DNA of 64,000 nucleotides from a virus, in IMG/VR virus record IMGVR_UViG_3300013099_000017, positions 1-64,000 of that record; one strand, given 5' to 3'. A model generated the notes under the pieces. That model was given only the letters and a program-made list of their open reading frames with translations, made no database searches and was not told the DNA's origin. How positions within the stretch are numbered: the stretch's first letter is position 1; every line of letters starts with the position of its first letter. Position numbers and translations under genes: made by a program. Shown here one piece after another: positions 52,488 through 59,687 of this stretch.

Positions 52488-52808
52488 ATGAAAAAATTAT
52501 TATTAGTATCGCTTTTATTAATGAGTGGATGTTCGAGTTTACAACCATCCACATATACCAATTATAATACACCATATGGCAACGTGGTAAAGGCTACAGG
52601 TACGGCCGCAAATAACTCAGCCTTGGCTAACACAAGTTATAATTGTCCATCATGTGCCATTTCTGGTGGCAATGGTGGGGGTTCGAGAGGTATAACCAAT
52701 TATAATGGTCAAATGGATACGATGGGTAAAATTACCCATGATGCTATTCGTAGTTTATCATTTTCAATTTCAGACAAAATCAATGAATCAATTCGTGATT
52801 CATTTTAA
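52488..52808 (+). CDS. Phage-encoded lipoprotein
   Basis: 106 residues. MKKLLLVSLLLMSGC is a Sec signal with a lipobox (LMSGC, Cys15), so the mature protein would be lipidated in the cell envelope. The mature part is Asn/Gly/Ser-rich (ISGGNGGGSRGITNYNG) with an amphipathic helix at the end. Candidates are a superinfection-exclusion lipoprotein or an outer spanin; no spanin partner is adjacent, so exclusion is slightly favoured (inference). Confidence 0.7.
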   Translation: MKKLLLVSLLLMSGCSSLQPSTYTNYNTPYGNVVKATGTAANNSALANTSYNCPSCAISGGNGGGSRGITNYNGQMDTMGKITHDAIRSLSFSISDKINESIRDSF

Positions 52809-52823
52809 ATAAGGAAATATATA

Positions 52824-53096
52824 ATGTTAGAAAAATATAAAGAAGGGGAATTAGAAAATGTAAGAAATCGCTTGTATTTTCTTCAAGATTTAAAAAATGT
52901 TTTAGAAAAACATAATGCTAATTTTGAAATTGAAACATTCCAAACCAGTGTGAAATTTACATATGATTTGAATAATGATGGTCGTAATAGTCAAGTTAGA
53001 AATTTATTAGCTGATTATTCAGGTGAAATTTGGGATGATGATATTCAACGTCTTATTGAAAATGAAGAAAAAGAACTTATATATTTAGGGAATTAA
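52824..53096 (+). CDS. Small protein (90 aa), distant paralog of 53586
   Basis: RNRLYFLQDLKNVLEKHNAN followed by an FTYDLN strand parallels RRKIEFLCDLNNVLIKHDAE and MYFDLN in the protein at 53586. Similar LLxKHxAxI proteins are common in phages. Function unknown. Confidence 0.55.
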   Translation: MLEKYKEGELENVRNRLYFLQDLKNVLEKHNANFEIETFQTSVKFTYDLNNDGRNSQVRNLLADYSGEIWDDDIQRLIENEEKELIYLGN

Positions 53097-53099
53097 ATA

Positions 53100-53402
53100 A
53101 TGCTGAATAGTTTAATTATTGATAAAAATCGTTTAATTTCTTTACAATCTACATTTTTAAGGGATGATCAATTTAATTATAATAAATTCGATAGTAATTG
53201 TGAATTAAGTGATTTAGATTTTCAAGATATTTATTTACTTAATAAAAATTTACTGATGAATTTGGATTTGTTTATTGTTACTGATAAAGATCAGTATGTG
53301 GTATTTAAAAATCGTGTTGATGGTAATACGGGAACAATCAAACAACTGAAAACATTAAAAAGTTATATTGCTTATTTGGAAAGTCATTATGATGAAAATT
53401 AA
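53100..53402 (+). CDS. Small protein (100 aa), unknown function
   Basis: Not recognised. Helical, with QDIYLLNKNLLMNLDLFIVT in the middle and TLKSYIAYLESHYDEN at the end. Overlaps the next gene by about 11 bases. Confidence 0.55.
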   Translation: MLNSLIIDKNRLISLQSTFLRDDQFNYNKFDSNCELSDLDFQDIYLLNKNLLMNLDLFIVTDKDQYVVFKNRVDGNTGTIKQLKTLKSYIAYLESHYDEN

Positions 53403-53589
53403 AAAAGTTTTGATGGATGTAAATGGTTTATATTATTGTGGTACACATGATAATAAAATTATATGGGATGATCATCCTGATTCTGCTACCGATATTAGAA
53501 ATTCCAATTGGGATTTTTATGGATGGGAAGTTGATATATTGGATAAAATGGTTTTAGAAGTTAAAGAATATGTGGAGTATTTTTCATGA
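53392..53589 (+). CDS. Small protein (65 aa), unknown function
   Basis: Start at one of two adjacent ATGs (53389/53392). Not recognised. Trp-rich middle (NWDFYGWEVDILDK). ATGA overlap with the next gene. Confidence 0.5.
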   Translation: MKIKKVLMDVNGLYYCGTHDNKIIWDDHPDSATDIRNSNWDFYGWEVDILDKMVLEVKEYVEYFS

Positions 53590-53843
53590 GTAAGTTCAAT
53601 GAACGTAAAAGGCGTAAAATTGAATTTTTATGTGATTTAAATAATGTATTAATAAAACATGATGCAGAAATCATTGCAGATATTCAATCAACAAATGGTG
53701 GTATGGATGATGGGATGTTTATGTATTTCGATTTAAATCAGGGGGATTATTGTCAATTTGATCAAGAATTGGATCATGGGAATGTTGAATGTCGCATTGA
53801 TTCTAATACAATTTACAATATATTAAATAGATTAAATAATTAA
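53586..53843 (+). CDS. Small protein (85 aa), distant paralog of 52824
   Basis: Basic N-terminus (MSKFNERKRRKIEFLCDLNN), then acidic DLNQGDYCQFDQELDHGNVE. See the paralog at 52824. Its stop lies at the edge of palindromic element D. Confidence 0.55.
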   Translation: MSKFNERKRRKIEFLCDLNNVLIKHDAEIIADIQSTNGGMDDGMFMYFDLNQGDYCQFDQELDHGNVECRIDSNTIYNILNRLNN

Positions 53844-53882
53844 TATATACCCACAATGGGATATATACGAAAATGATATAAT
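53843..53882 (+). promoter_or_regulatory. Promoter with CCCACAATGGG palindrome (element D)
   Basis: TATACCCACAATGGGATATA within 53843-53867; TATAAT at 53877-53882, only 17 bases after GGG. That is 11 bases (one helical turn) closer than in B, C and E, so the element would face the same side of the DNA. Confidence 0.65.
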
Positions 53883-53921
53883 GTGTTAAGATCATGATTA
53901 AACTAAAAAAAGGTAAATAAT

Positions 53922-54188
53922 ATGATAAGTTCTAAACAGGTGATCGATTTACATCAAGCACTAAACAATGGAAAAACCATTATGGTTGAATTCCTTAAAG
54001 CAGATGGTTCAAGTCGTGAAATGACATGTGTTAATAGTCCGGAAGTTGCTGGAATTACTGATTGGGATTATAAAGGTGGTAAAAGTCCGTCAAGTGGCGA
54101 AAATCATCAAGTTGTGTTTGATGTTGATAAGAACGAATTCCGTTCATTCTTATATTCAACTGTTCAGAAATGGGCTATTACAAAATAA
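53922..54188 (+). CDS. WYL_2 (DUF2693)-like small barrel protein
   Basis: 88 residues. TIMVEFLKADGSSREMTCV matches the F-x-K-x-D-G-S-x-R core of the WYL_2/DUF2693 family, an Sm-like SH3 barrel common in phages. NHQVVFDVDKNEFRSFLYST closes the domain. Function of the family is unknown. Expressed from element D. Confidence 0.6.
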   Translation: MISSKQVIDLHQALNNGKTIMVEFLKADGSSREMTCVNSPEVAGITDWDYKGGKSPSSGENHQVVFDVDKNEFRSFLYSTVQKWAITK

Positions 54189-54204
54189 TCACTTGGGGTA
54201 TTAA

Positions 54205-54381
54205 ATGACAAGTTGTAATGAGTGTAAAAAAACAGAAGAATGTCGTTATATAAATCTTGAAGAAACATGTTTAAGTTGTAAATTCGATACTATGTTTTTT
54301 AATTTTACTGATGTAGATCCATGCAATACATGTTTCCAAGGTTCAAATTATGTTGCATTTGTGGATTATTTCAATGATTAA
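54205..54381 (+). CDS. Small Cys-rich protein (58 aa)
   Basis: Four CxxC-like pairs (CNEC, CLSC, CNTC and isolated Cys) suggest two zinc knuckles. Overlaps the next gene by eight bases. Function unknown. Confidence 0.55.
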   Translation: MTSCNECKKTEECRYINLEETCLSCKFDTMFFNFTDVDPCNTCFQGSNYVAFVDYFND

Positions 54382-54580
54382 ATCTTCAATAATTAAACCA
54401 CTAATAATTGTAATTCTTGTTGCAATTTTATGTGGTTTAATATATGCTATGGTTGAAAGTAAGAAAAATACTTTCACATTCTTAGATTATCAGGCACGTT
54501 GTAATGATGCAGGTGGTGTAGTTGTTTTTACATTACCGGATTATACTTGTTATGAAAATCAAATAATAATTGAACGGTGA
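54374..54580 (+). CDS. Small membrane-anchored protein, C..CYxNQI family
   Basis: 68 residues. One N-terminal membrane segment (PLIIVILVAILCGLIYAMVE) is followed by a short outer domain with two conserved Cys (ARCNDAGG, TCYENQIII). The protein at 54811 has the same plan, so they are paralogs. A disulfide in the periplasm is plausible. Confidence 0.6.
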   Translation: MIKSSIIKPLIIVILVAILCGLIYAMVESKKNTFTFLDYQARCNDAGGVVVFTLPDYTCYENQIIIER

Positions 54581-54587
54581 ATCAATA

Positions 54588-54811
54588 ATGACAATGAATA
54601 GATTTATATTAAAAAATATAAAAACGGGACAATATCTTTGGATGTTGATCCTGAATCAGATCAAAAAATAAAACTTAATTTTACTGATGATATTAATGAT
54701 GCGTATTATTTTGATGATGAACAAATTTCATATCATCGTGAATATTATTTTGGTAATACAGATTATAAAAAATATAATCTTGAAATTGTTTATATTATGG
54801 GCGATAAATAA
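54588..54811 (+). pseudogene. Frameshifted small gene (FILKNIKTGQY type)
   Basis: Frame 1 gives MTMNRFILKNIKTGQYLWML and stops soon after. An overlapping frame (-1 relative to the first) continues SLDVDPESDQKIKLNFTDDI and NDAYYFDDEQISYHREYYFG to IMGDK. Joined, they form one plausible protein of about 73 residues. The breakpoint follows TGQY, matching TGRY in the broken gene at 48403. A TTG start for the second part is an alternative. Confidence 0.5.
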
Positions 54812-55053
54812 TGAAAAACGATATGTCAAAACTTGATTGGATTGTTGCTGGAACTATAACGTTTTTAATTGGTCTTGTGTTTATGGTTGCTATGATTAAA
54901 GGAGAGGCAAATAAAGAAATTTATGAAGATTTTAGTTCAGCCTGTTTAAAAGAAAATGGTATTGTTGTAAACAATAAAAACAAGATGGGGTTTGAGTGTT
55001 ATCAAAATCAAATTCTTGTTGATTATTATGATACATATAATAATCATGAGTAA
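54811..55053 (+). CDS. Small membrane-anchored protein, paralog of 54374
   Basis: 80 residues. Membrane segment WIVAGTITFLIGLVFMVAMI, then SACLKENGIVV and ECYQNQILVDY, the same spaced Cys pair and C-Y-x-N-Q-I motif as at 54374. The two flank the broken gene. Overlaps the next gene by eight bases. Confidence 0.6.
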   Translation: MKNDMSKLDWIVAGTITFLIGLVFMVAMIKGEANKEIYEDFSSACLKENGIVVNNKNKMGFECYQNQILVDYYDTYNNHE

Positions 55054-55180
55054 TTGGTATAAAGTCAAATATCTATTTTATAATGTATCTTTTGAAAGTA
55101 CATTAATTGCTGATAGCATTGAACAAGCTAAAACAAGATTAGGCAATAATATAACAATTATTGAATGGGAAATATTATGA
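55046..55180 (+). CDS. Small protein (44 aa)
   Basis: MSNWYKVKYLFYNVSFESTL start and AKTRLGNNITIIEWEIL end; not recognised. The VKYLF...S....A.SIEQAK pattern resembles small phage proteins with a beta-alpha-beta unit. Overlaps both neighbours. Confidence 0.5.
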   Translation: MSNWYKVKYLFYNVSFESTLIADSIEQAKTRLGNNITIIEWEIL

Positions 55181-55356
55181 TTAGAATTATCGTTGATACA
55201 GAAAAAGAAAAAGAAAGATTATTAGAAGAATCTTTGTTTATTCATAAACAGAGACATATTGATATTAATTTTTGCAATACATTGGCTCATATATACACAT
55301 ATCCTGATATTATTGAAGTTACAAAAAAAGAGAAAACTGGTAGGTTTGTGTCATGA
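55177..55356 (+). CDS. Small protein (59 aa)
   Basis: Start ATG 55177 (GGGA upstream; ATG 55165 in the same frame is possible). Charged helix DTEKEKERLLEESLFIHKQR, then a mixed end. Not recognised. Confidence 0.5.
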   Translation: MIRIIVDTEKEKERLLEESLFIHKQRHIDINFCNTLAHIYTYPDIIEVTKKEKTGRFVS

Positions 55357-55532
55357 TTACAGATAAAGCAATTGATACTGTAATGTGTGCGTTAGGATTG
55401 GAAAATTTTCTTAGGCGAAATATATTCAAACGTTGGTCAAATTATCAAGGTATCGTTAAATTTGAAGAAATTTGTGAACATGAAATTCAATGGTTTTTCC
55501 AAAGCCATTTATCAAAAAATATACATACATAA
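55353..55532 (+). CDS. Small protein (59 aa)
   Basis: MITDKAIDTVMCALGLENFL start and CEHEIQWFFQSHLSKNIHT end; not recognised. ATGA overlap with the gene before it. Confidence 0.5.
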   Translation: MITDKAIDTVMCALGLENFLRRNIFKRWSNYQGIVKFEEICEHEIQWFFQSHLSKNIHT

Positions 55533-55542
55533 GGAACAAATA

Positions 55543-55755
55543 ATGTTAATAAGAAGTGATATGTTATGTATGACTAATGTACAATGGAATAAATTTGAAT
55601 CCATTTTTGGTAAAGGTGATATTGTTGATTTATCAATAAAAAAATTATATGATGAAGTTGGTTTGATTTCATTTAAGACAGTATTAACAAATGAAGATGA
55701 AAATTTATTTATTCATTATTTATATCGGTACGATAAATTAAAAAGGAACACATGA
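55543..55755 (+). CDS. Small protein (70 aa)
   Basis: Start ATG 55543 after AAGGAAC. Not recognised; DIVDLSIKKLYDEVGLISFK suggests a mixed alpha/beta fold. The end is close to the next start. Confidence 0.5.
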   Translation: MLIRSDMLCMTNVQWNKFESIFGKGDIVDLSIKKLYDEVGLISFKTVLTNEDENLFIHYLYRYDKLKRNT

Positions 55756-55756
55756 A

Positions 55757-55921
55757 ATGATTGAATGTTATTTTAGGTGGTGTGAACATCATTACAAAGA
55801 TGAACCATTTTGTAAATTAGATAAATGTGTTGCTACAAAAGAACAAATGATGAAATTTACGGAATTGAGAAAAGATGATTTAACCATCTTAGTAAAAAAA
55901 GATACCGAAGGGGTATTATGA
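55757..55921 (+). CDS. Small Cys-rich protein (54 aa)
   Basis: CYFRWCEHHYKDEPFCKLDK followed by C gives four Cys and two His in 22 residues, a probable zinc site. ATGA overlap with the next gene. Confidence 0.5.
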   Translation: MIECYFRWCEHHYKDEPFCKLDKCVATKEQMMKFTELRKDDLTILVKKDTEGVL

Positions 55922-56082
55922 AAGATCGAATGGAATATAATAAACGTGGTAAGAAATGGGTAATTACAAAACCCAATGGTGTGAATATTGCTTATACGTT
56001 TGATGAAATGGTTGAAATGAAAAACATTTTAAAACATTTAATTAAAATAGAACAACTTAACGAAATTAACAAAAAAGGGTAA
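55918..56082 (+). CDS. Small basic protein (54 aa)
   Basis: MKDRMEYNKRGKKWVITKPN start, basic; FDEMVEMKNILKHLIKIEQL helix. Not recognised. Immediately precedes thyX. Confidence 0.5.
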   Translation: MKDRMEYNKRGKKWVITKPNGVNIAYTFDEMVEMKNILKHLIKIEQLNEINKKG

Positions 56083-56089
56083 ATTTATT

Positions 56090-57076
56090 ATGATAAAAGT
56101 GGAAGGTAAAAAAGGTATTTATGCAGAAATAGTTGCTGATTCTGTAAGTGAAAATGGTGATCGATTAACAACATTCCGATTACATTATCCAAGAATAATT
56201 CATGCAGAAGTAATGACACATCGAATGTTTTCCCGAAATGCATCAAGTTCAAGAGCAATTCCAGTTAAAACAATTTTAGAACAGGTTAATGAAAATCCTG
56301 CAATGCCCGTTCAATTTGGTAAAAATAAATCAGGTATGCAAGATGATGGTGAACATGCTGAACTAATTCAACTTGATTATGTTGATGAATGTGGTGATCA
56401 GCAACTTCAATTTATTACTCCGGAAGAATTTTGGGAATTGAGTGCGGTTTCTGCCAGTGAATTTGCTGAAACATTTGCTGATGCTGGTTATCATAAACAA
56501 GTTTGTAATCGTTTATTAGAACCATATCAATATATGAATGTTATCGTTAGTATGACCGATATTGATAATTTTTGGCATTTGCGTTTACACAAAGATGCTG
56601 ATCCAACATTTGTTAATTTATCTGAATGTATGAAAGATGCTTATGATGAATCAATTCCAGAAAAAATAGTAGATGAAGATTATCATCTACCATTCATTGA
56701 TAAAATACATCCTATTGTCGGACTGACTAAATATTTTGCCGATGATATTGAAATTACATTGGAAGAAGCAATTAAAATTTCAATATCATTATGCTGTCAA
56801 GTAAGTTATCGTAAATCGGATTTCTCAATTGAAAAAGCAATTAAAATTTGGGATATGTTAGTAACAATGAATCCGGTACATGCTTCACCATTAGAACATG
56901 TTGCTAAACCATTTTCTGATGGTGAATACATTAAACGGGCAATCATTCAGGAAAAAATTGTTGAAGCTAAATTGCTTGGTATTGATGCAATGTATTGTGG
57001 TAATTTCAGGGGTTGGATACAATATAGAAAAGGTGTTAAGAATGAAAATATTTCCATTTTTAATAACTGGAAATAA
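56090..57076 (+). CDS. thyX: Flavin-dependent thymidylate synthase ThyX
   Basis: 328 residues, longer than the usual 220-270. THRMFSRNASSSR (43-55) is the ThyX motif (R/T-H-R-x-x-S-x-N-x-x-S-x-R), preceded by LHYPRIIHAEVM. NRLLEPYQYMNVIVSMTDID and FWHLRLHKDADP follow as in the phage/bacterial long form. It methylates dUMP to dTMP using folate and FADH2, the end of the dCMP deaminase/dUTPase path here. T4 itself uses the unrelated ThyA-type Td. Confidence 0.92.
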   Translation: MIKVEGKKGIYAEIVADSVSENGDRLTTFRLHYPRIIHAEVMTHRMFSRNASSSRAIPVKTILEQVNENPAMPVQFGKNKSGMQDDGEHAELIQLDYVDECGDQQLQFITPEEFWELSAVSASEFAETFADAGYHKQVCNRLLEPYQYMNVIVSMTDIDNFWHLRLHKDADPTFVNLSECMKDAYDESIPEKIVDEDYHLPFIDKIHPIVGLTKYFADDIEITLEEAIKISISLCCQVSYRKSDFSIEKAIKIWDMLVTMNPVHASPLEHVAKPFSDGEYIKRAIIQEKIVEAKLLGIDAMYCGNFRGWIQYRKGVKNENISIFNNWK

Positions 57077-57089
57077 ATATGTATATGTG

Positions 57090-57097
57090 TATAAATA
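57090..57097 (+). promoter_or_regulatory. Possible late promoter TATAAATA
   Basis: Exact late element between thyX and the next gene, with CCAAAAGGAAA as ribosome-binding region and ATG at 57116. The leader would be about 12 bases. The location among early genes makes it uncertain. Confidence 0.4.
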
Positions 57098-57115
57098 ATC
57101 CAAAAGGAAAATATT

Positions 57116-57391
57116 ATGAAAGTTGTACCAATGTTAAATGAAGTGGGGAATGTAGTAAAGAACCAATACACTTATTATTTTGAAGGTTGTTATATACTTC
57201 AATCATATGATCGATGGACGGTAAAAATTGAAGGGGATGGTCAAATTTATCTTGATGAAAAATCATGGGATGCTTCAAAAACTACTGCAAAATACAGAAA
57301 TCAATTTTTGAATATGGGTACAAATGAAATTCATGAAAAAATTAAAACTGGTGAAATTAAAGTGATTAATCTTAATGGGGATTCATCATGA
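57116..57391 (+). CDS. DUF8033-like small protein (91 aa)
   Basis: YYFEGCYILQSYDRWTVKIE, YLDEKSWDASKTTAKYRNQF and FLNMGTNEIHEKIKTGE match a small protein family common in phages (Y-F-x-S-Y...WDYSKTT-x-KYRNxF). Function unknown. ATGA overlap with the next gene. Confidence 0.6.
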   Translation: MKVVPMLNEVGNVVKNQYTYYFEGCYILQSYDRWTVKIEGDGQIYLDEKSWDASKTTAKYRNQFLNMGTNEIHEKIKTGEIKVINLNGDSS

Positions 57392-57582
57392 GTTCATTTT
57401 CATTTGGTAATAAAGTAAGAACTATGCAACGGGCAGATCTTGAACAATTGGTTTTTAAAATGGAAGATCAATTATTAAATGTAATTGATGATGAAGCTCG
57501 TCTTAATCAAGAGGGGGAGATTTTACCTGCTGACAGACAACCTGATCATGTTGCTGAAATTATGAGGTTAATTGAATTTTAA
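57388..57582 (+). CDS. Small protein (64 aa)
   Basis: Not recognised. Helical and acidic (RADLEQLVFKMEDQLLNVID). TAATG overlap with the next gene. Confidence 0.5.
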   Translation: MSSFSFGNKVRTMQRADLEQLVFKMEDQLLNVIDDEARLNQEGEILPADRQPDHVAEIMRLIEF

Positions 57583-57854
57583 TGGATACTCATACATATT
57601 TTGGTTTATGTGCAGATCATGATTGGGAATTTTTCAGAAACTATTTTAATTCTGATAATAAAGAACAATCTTTGAATGGTGAAGAAGAATCAAATACACT
57701 ACTTTATCATTATCGAAAATGTAGTGTATGTCGTGATATTTATGATGCTTGGTATACCTTTAAAATTATTAATAAAGGTGAAGGCATAAAACCAAATTTT
57801 GATGATTTTATAGGGGATGTTTATGAAGGAGTGGAAAACTCAAACGGATGCTAA
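57582..57854 (+). CDS. Small protein with CxxC (90 aa)
   Basis: LCADHDWEFF near the start and HYRKCSVCRDIYDAWYTF in the middle; a mixed Cys/His zinc site is possible. Not recognised. Overlaps the next gene by 32 bases. Confidence 0.5.
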   Translation: MDTHTYFGLCADHDWEFFRNYFNSDNKEQSLNGEEESNTLLYHYRKCSVCRDIYDAWYTFKIINKGEGIKPNFDDFIGDVYEGVENSNGC

Positions 57855-57996
57855 TAGCAACAAAAGCTGGAACAATAAATGCACTAATTATGATTGTCCG
57901 GAACATGTAAATAATTATCAAGTTGGTAATTGTAGACTTGGTATAAATTTCAGGGGATGTAAGATAGCTAAAAAAGCTAAAAAATATTTTAAATAA
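57823..57996 (+). CDS. Small basic Cys-containing protein (57 aa)
   Basis: Starts inside the preceding gene behind AGGGGATG. CTNYDCPEHV and CRLGINFRGCKIAKK contain spaced Cys; lysine-rich end. Not recognised. Confidence 0.5.
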   Translation: MKEWKTQTDANSNKSWNNKCTNYDCPEHVNNYQVGNCRLGINFRGCKIAKKAKKYFK

Positions 57997-57999
57997 TAT

Positions 58000-58049
58000 C
58001 CCATTGTGTAATAATATAATCTGAATTGAGAGAAAACTTCCAAAAGGAA
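58000..58049 (+). promoter_or_regulatory. Promoter with partial palindrome half-site and shared leader
   Basis: CCCATTGTG (58000-58008) followed by TATAAT (58015-58020) and a TCTGAATTGAG start region almost identical to that at 48599. The leader hairpin CTTCCAAAAGGAA is at 58037-58049. The palindrome is incomplete and close to the -10, so its role may differ from elements A-E. Confidence 0.55.
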
Positions 58050-58054
58050 ATGAA

Positions 58055-58270
58055 ATGAGTTTTGAAGCAAAAATTGCAGTCTTATATGATTTTGATGGAT
58101 TTCGGGCTAATGTTGTAGAAATCATTACCCGTAAAATTCAAACTATAGGACGGGGTTCAAAAGAAAAACGTTTTATTTCTTATAAGGGTAAACGTCAAGA
58201 TGTGTTTACTTTACCTAATTGTTATCTTGATACTACTCCATTTTGTATTTCAGTAAGGAATTATAGTTAA
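58055..58270 (+). CDS. Early protein (71 aa), small barrel-like
   Basis: Not recognised. MSFEAKIAVLYDFDGFRANV start and a basic middle (IGRGSKEKRFISYKGKRQ). TAATG overlap with the first member of the following paralog pair. Confidence 0.55.
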   Translation: MSFEAKIAVLYDFDGFRANVVEIITRKIQTIGRGSKEKRFISYKGKRQDVFTLPNCYLDTTPFCISVRNYS

Positions 58271-58482
58271 TGTCTAAACTTAATAAATTCAAAAAAGTTG
58301 CTCAATTTTTATATTCTATGGATTATTATTCGTTTGTGGAAATAACCCAATTTGATAATAATGATTCTATATATTGTGCTTGTAAATGGGATGAATTTAG
58401 ACGTAATCCACTTGGTGAATTCTTGGAGTATGATGAAGAACTTCAACAGCAATTTGTGGATTATATTAATAATGCAGTATGA
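58270..58482 (+). CDS. Tandem paralog pair KLNxFK, member 1
   Basis: 70 residues. KLNKFKKVAQFLYSMDYYSF and EFLEYDEELQQQFVDYINN recur in the next protein. Not recognised. Overlaps member 2 by 11 bases. Confidence 0.6.
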   Translation: MSKLNKFKKVAQFLYSMDYYSFVEITQFDNNDSIYCACKWDEFRRNPLGEFLEYDEELQQQFVDYINNAV

Positions 58483-58735
58483 TAATGGTGTTGAAATTAT
58501 CCAAGATTGGCAGAGCATAAATAGTAATGAATCTAATAAACTTAATATTTTCAAGTCAATTGCACAATCATTATATTCAATGAGTTATGAAACGTATACA
58601 CATATAACGAATTTTAATGATGTTCATTATAATTGGATTCAATGGGAAGCATTTAGTCGAGATAGAATTGTTGAATTCTTGAATTATGATGAAGAACTTC
58701 AACAAAGATTTGTTGATTTTATTAATAATAAATAG
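58472..58735 (+). CDS. Tandem paralog pair KLNxFK, member 2
   Basis: 87 residues with an extra 17-residue N-terminus. KLNIFKSIAQSLYSMSYETY and EFLNYDEELQQRFVDFINNK match member 1. This is the third tandem duplication in the early region. Confidence 0.6.
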   Translation: MQYDNGVEIIQDWQSINSNESNKLNIFKSIAQSLYSMSYETYTHITNFNDVHYNWIQWEAFSRDRIVEFLNYDEELQQRFVDFINNK

Positions 58736-58744
58736 GTTGTAATA

Positions 58745-58846
58745 ATGAATGAATATGTAGGAATTTTGGGTTATATTGAATTGTGGGCTATTGTCCCATA
58801 TACTCATATGGTTGTGTTTCAAATATCAGAATGGATTAAATTATAA
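58745..58846 (+). CDS. Tiny hydrophobic protein (33 aa)
   Basis: MNEYVGILGYIELWAIVPYT then HMVVFQISEWIKL, largely hydrophobic. TAATG overlap with the next gene supports translation. Unknown function. Confidence 0.4.
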   Translation: MNEYVGILGYIELWAIVPYTHMVVFQISEWIKL

Positions 58847-59169
58847 TGGGAGTTTTTGGGGGACGTTATTCAAGTTCATGTAATCGACAATATGATCGTA
58901 ATGATAATACCGCACCAAATCCAAATAAATTTAAATTCAGTATTTTACGTGTAATTCAAGGTAAAAATGATTTAGTGTTTTTAGAAGTTCATTATCCGGA
59001 TTGTATAACATATGATGGTATTAAATATATTGTTATGAATTCATCTTTAATTGAATGGTCTAATTTTCACGAACTTGATCCACATTTTATTGAAGGAAAT
59101 AATGTTATAGCAAGATTTGCACCAACACAAGATGGTTATGGATATGCTATGAATATGATAGGAATGTAA
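58846..59169 (+). CDS. Early protein (107 aa), unknown function
   Basis: Not recognised. KFKFSILRVIQGKNDLVFLE and HYPDCITYDGIKYIVM are beta-rich. Coupled to the 33-aa frame upstream. Confidence 0.55.
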   Translation: MGVFGGRYSSSCNRQYDRNDNTAPNPNKFKFSILRVIQGKNDLVFLEVHYPDCITYDGIKYIVMNSSLIEWSNFHELDPHFIEGNNVIARFAPTQDGYGYAMNMIGM

Positions 59170-59171
59170 TT

Positions 59172-59321
59172 ATGAATGGTTTACAATGGGAACTTGATTG
59201 GGTTTGGAAAAATCGTGATCAATATTGTTGTGATTTACATGCATTGTCTGTTATTGAAAATATTAAAAAACGGTATCAGATTAACAAATTAAAAGATGAA
59301 ATTGAAAAATTGAAAAAATAA
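59172..59321 (+). CDS. Small coiled-coil protein (49 aa)
   Basis: MNGLQWELDWVWKNRDQYCC start and a lysine/glutamate helix (NKLKDEIEKLKK) at the end. Ends one base before the tRNA gene. Confidence 0.5.
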   Translation: MNGLQWELDWVWKNRDQYCCDLHALSVIENIKKRYQINKLKDEIEKLKK

Positions 59322-59322
59322 T

Positions 59323-59402
59323 ACGCTTGTAGCTCAGTCCGGAATTAGAGCAGGGTGCTTCTAACGCCCGTGTCGAGGGTTCAAATCCCCCCTAGCGTAC
59401 CA
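59323..59402 (+). tRNA. tRNA-Arg (UCU)
   Basis: 80 bases with encoded CCA. Acceptor arms ACGCTTG and CTAGCGT (one mismatch), D-arm GCTC/GAGC, anticodon stem GGGTG/CGCCC with loop CTTCTAA (anticodon TCT), T-arm around TTCAAAT. It decodes AGA, an abundant codon in this AT-rich genome, which fits the usual reason for phage tRNAs. One A-C mismatch in the T-stem. Confidence 0.9.
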
Positions 59403-59404
59403 AA

Positions 59405-59629
59405 TTAATGTTTGTGTTGATGATCATCTTTATGTAAATGATCACCATCAACATGAAGATAACCATCAAAATCATCAAAGAAATCATCGTGATGAAGATA
59501 ATAATCTTCCAATAAATTATCATTTAACATACAATCACATTCACTATAATAAGTATATTTTGCATTTGTTGTTATATGATATCCTATAAAAAAGACTGCA
59601 ATAAGAAATAATATATATGTAATTTTCAT
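59405..59629 (-). CDS. Membrane/secreted protein with His-Asp-rich tail
   Basis: About 74 residues from MKITYILF (an ATG 15 bases upstream is possible). The hydrophobic segment ITYILFLIAVFFIGYHI would anchor or export it. Two Cys (ECDC) and a tail rich in His and Asp (LHVDGDHLHKDDHQHKH) look like a metal-binding segment. It is the only minus-strand gene in the last 35 kb and lies directly after the tRNA, suggesting insertion of a cargo gene. Confidence 0.6.
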   Translation of the reverse strand: MKITYILFLIAVFFIGYHITTNAKYTYYSECDCMLNDNLLEDYYLHHDDFFDDFDGYLHVDGDHLHKDDHQHKH

Positions 59630-59659
59630 AATTGTAATATTCATGTTTATATTTATTAA

Positions 59660-59687
59660 TTTACAAAAGTAGGAATTTACCTATACA
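59660..59687 (+). promoter_or_regulatory. Weak promoter upstream of 59750
   Basis: TTTACA (59660-59665), 16-base spacer, TATACA (59682-59687). The CRP-like palindrome TGTGAGACAATTCACA (59702-59717) lies just downstream, in the leader. Confidence 0.4.
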
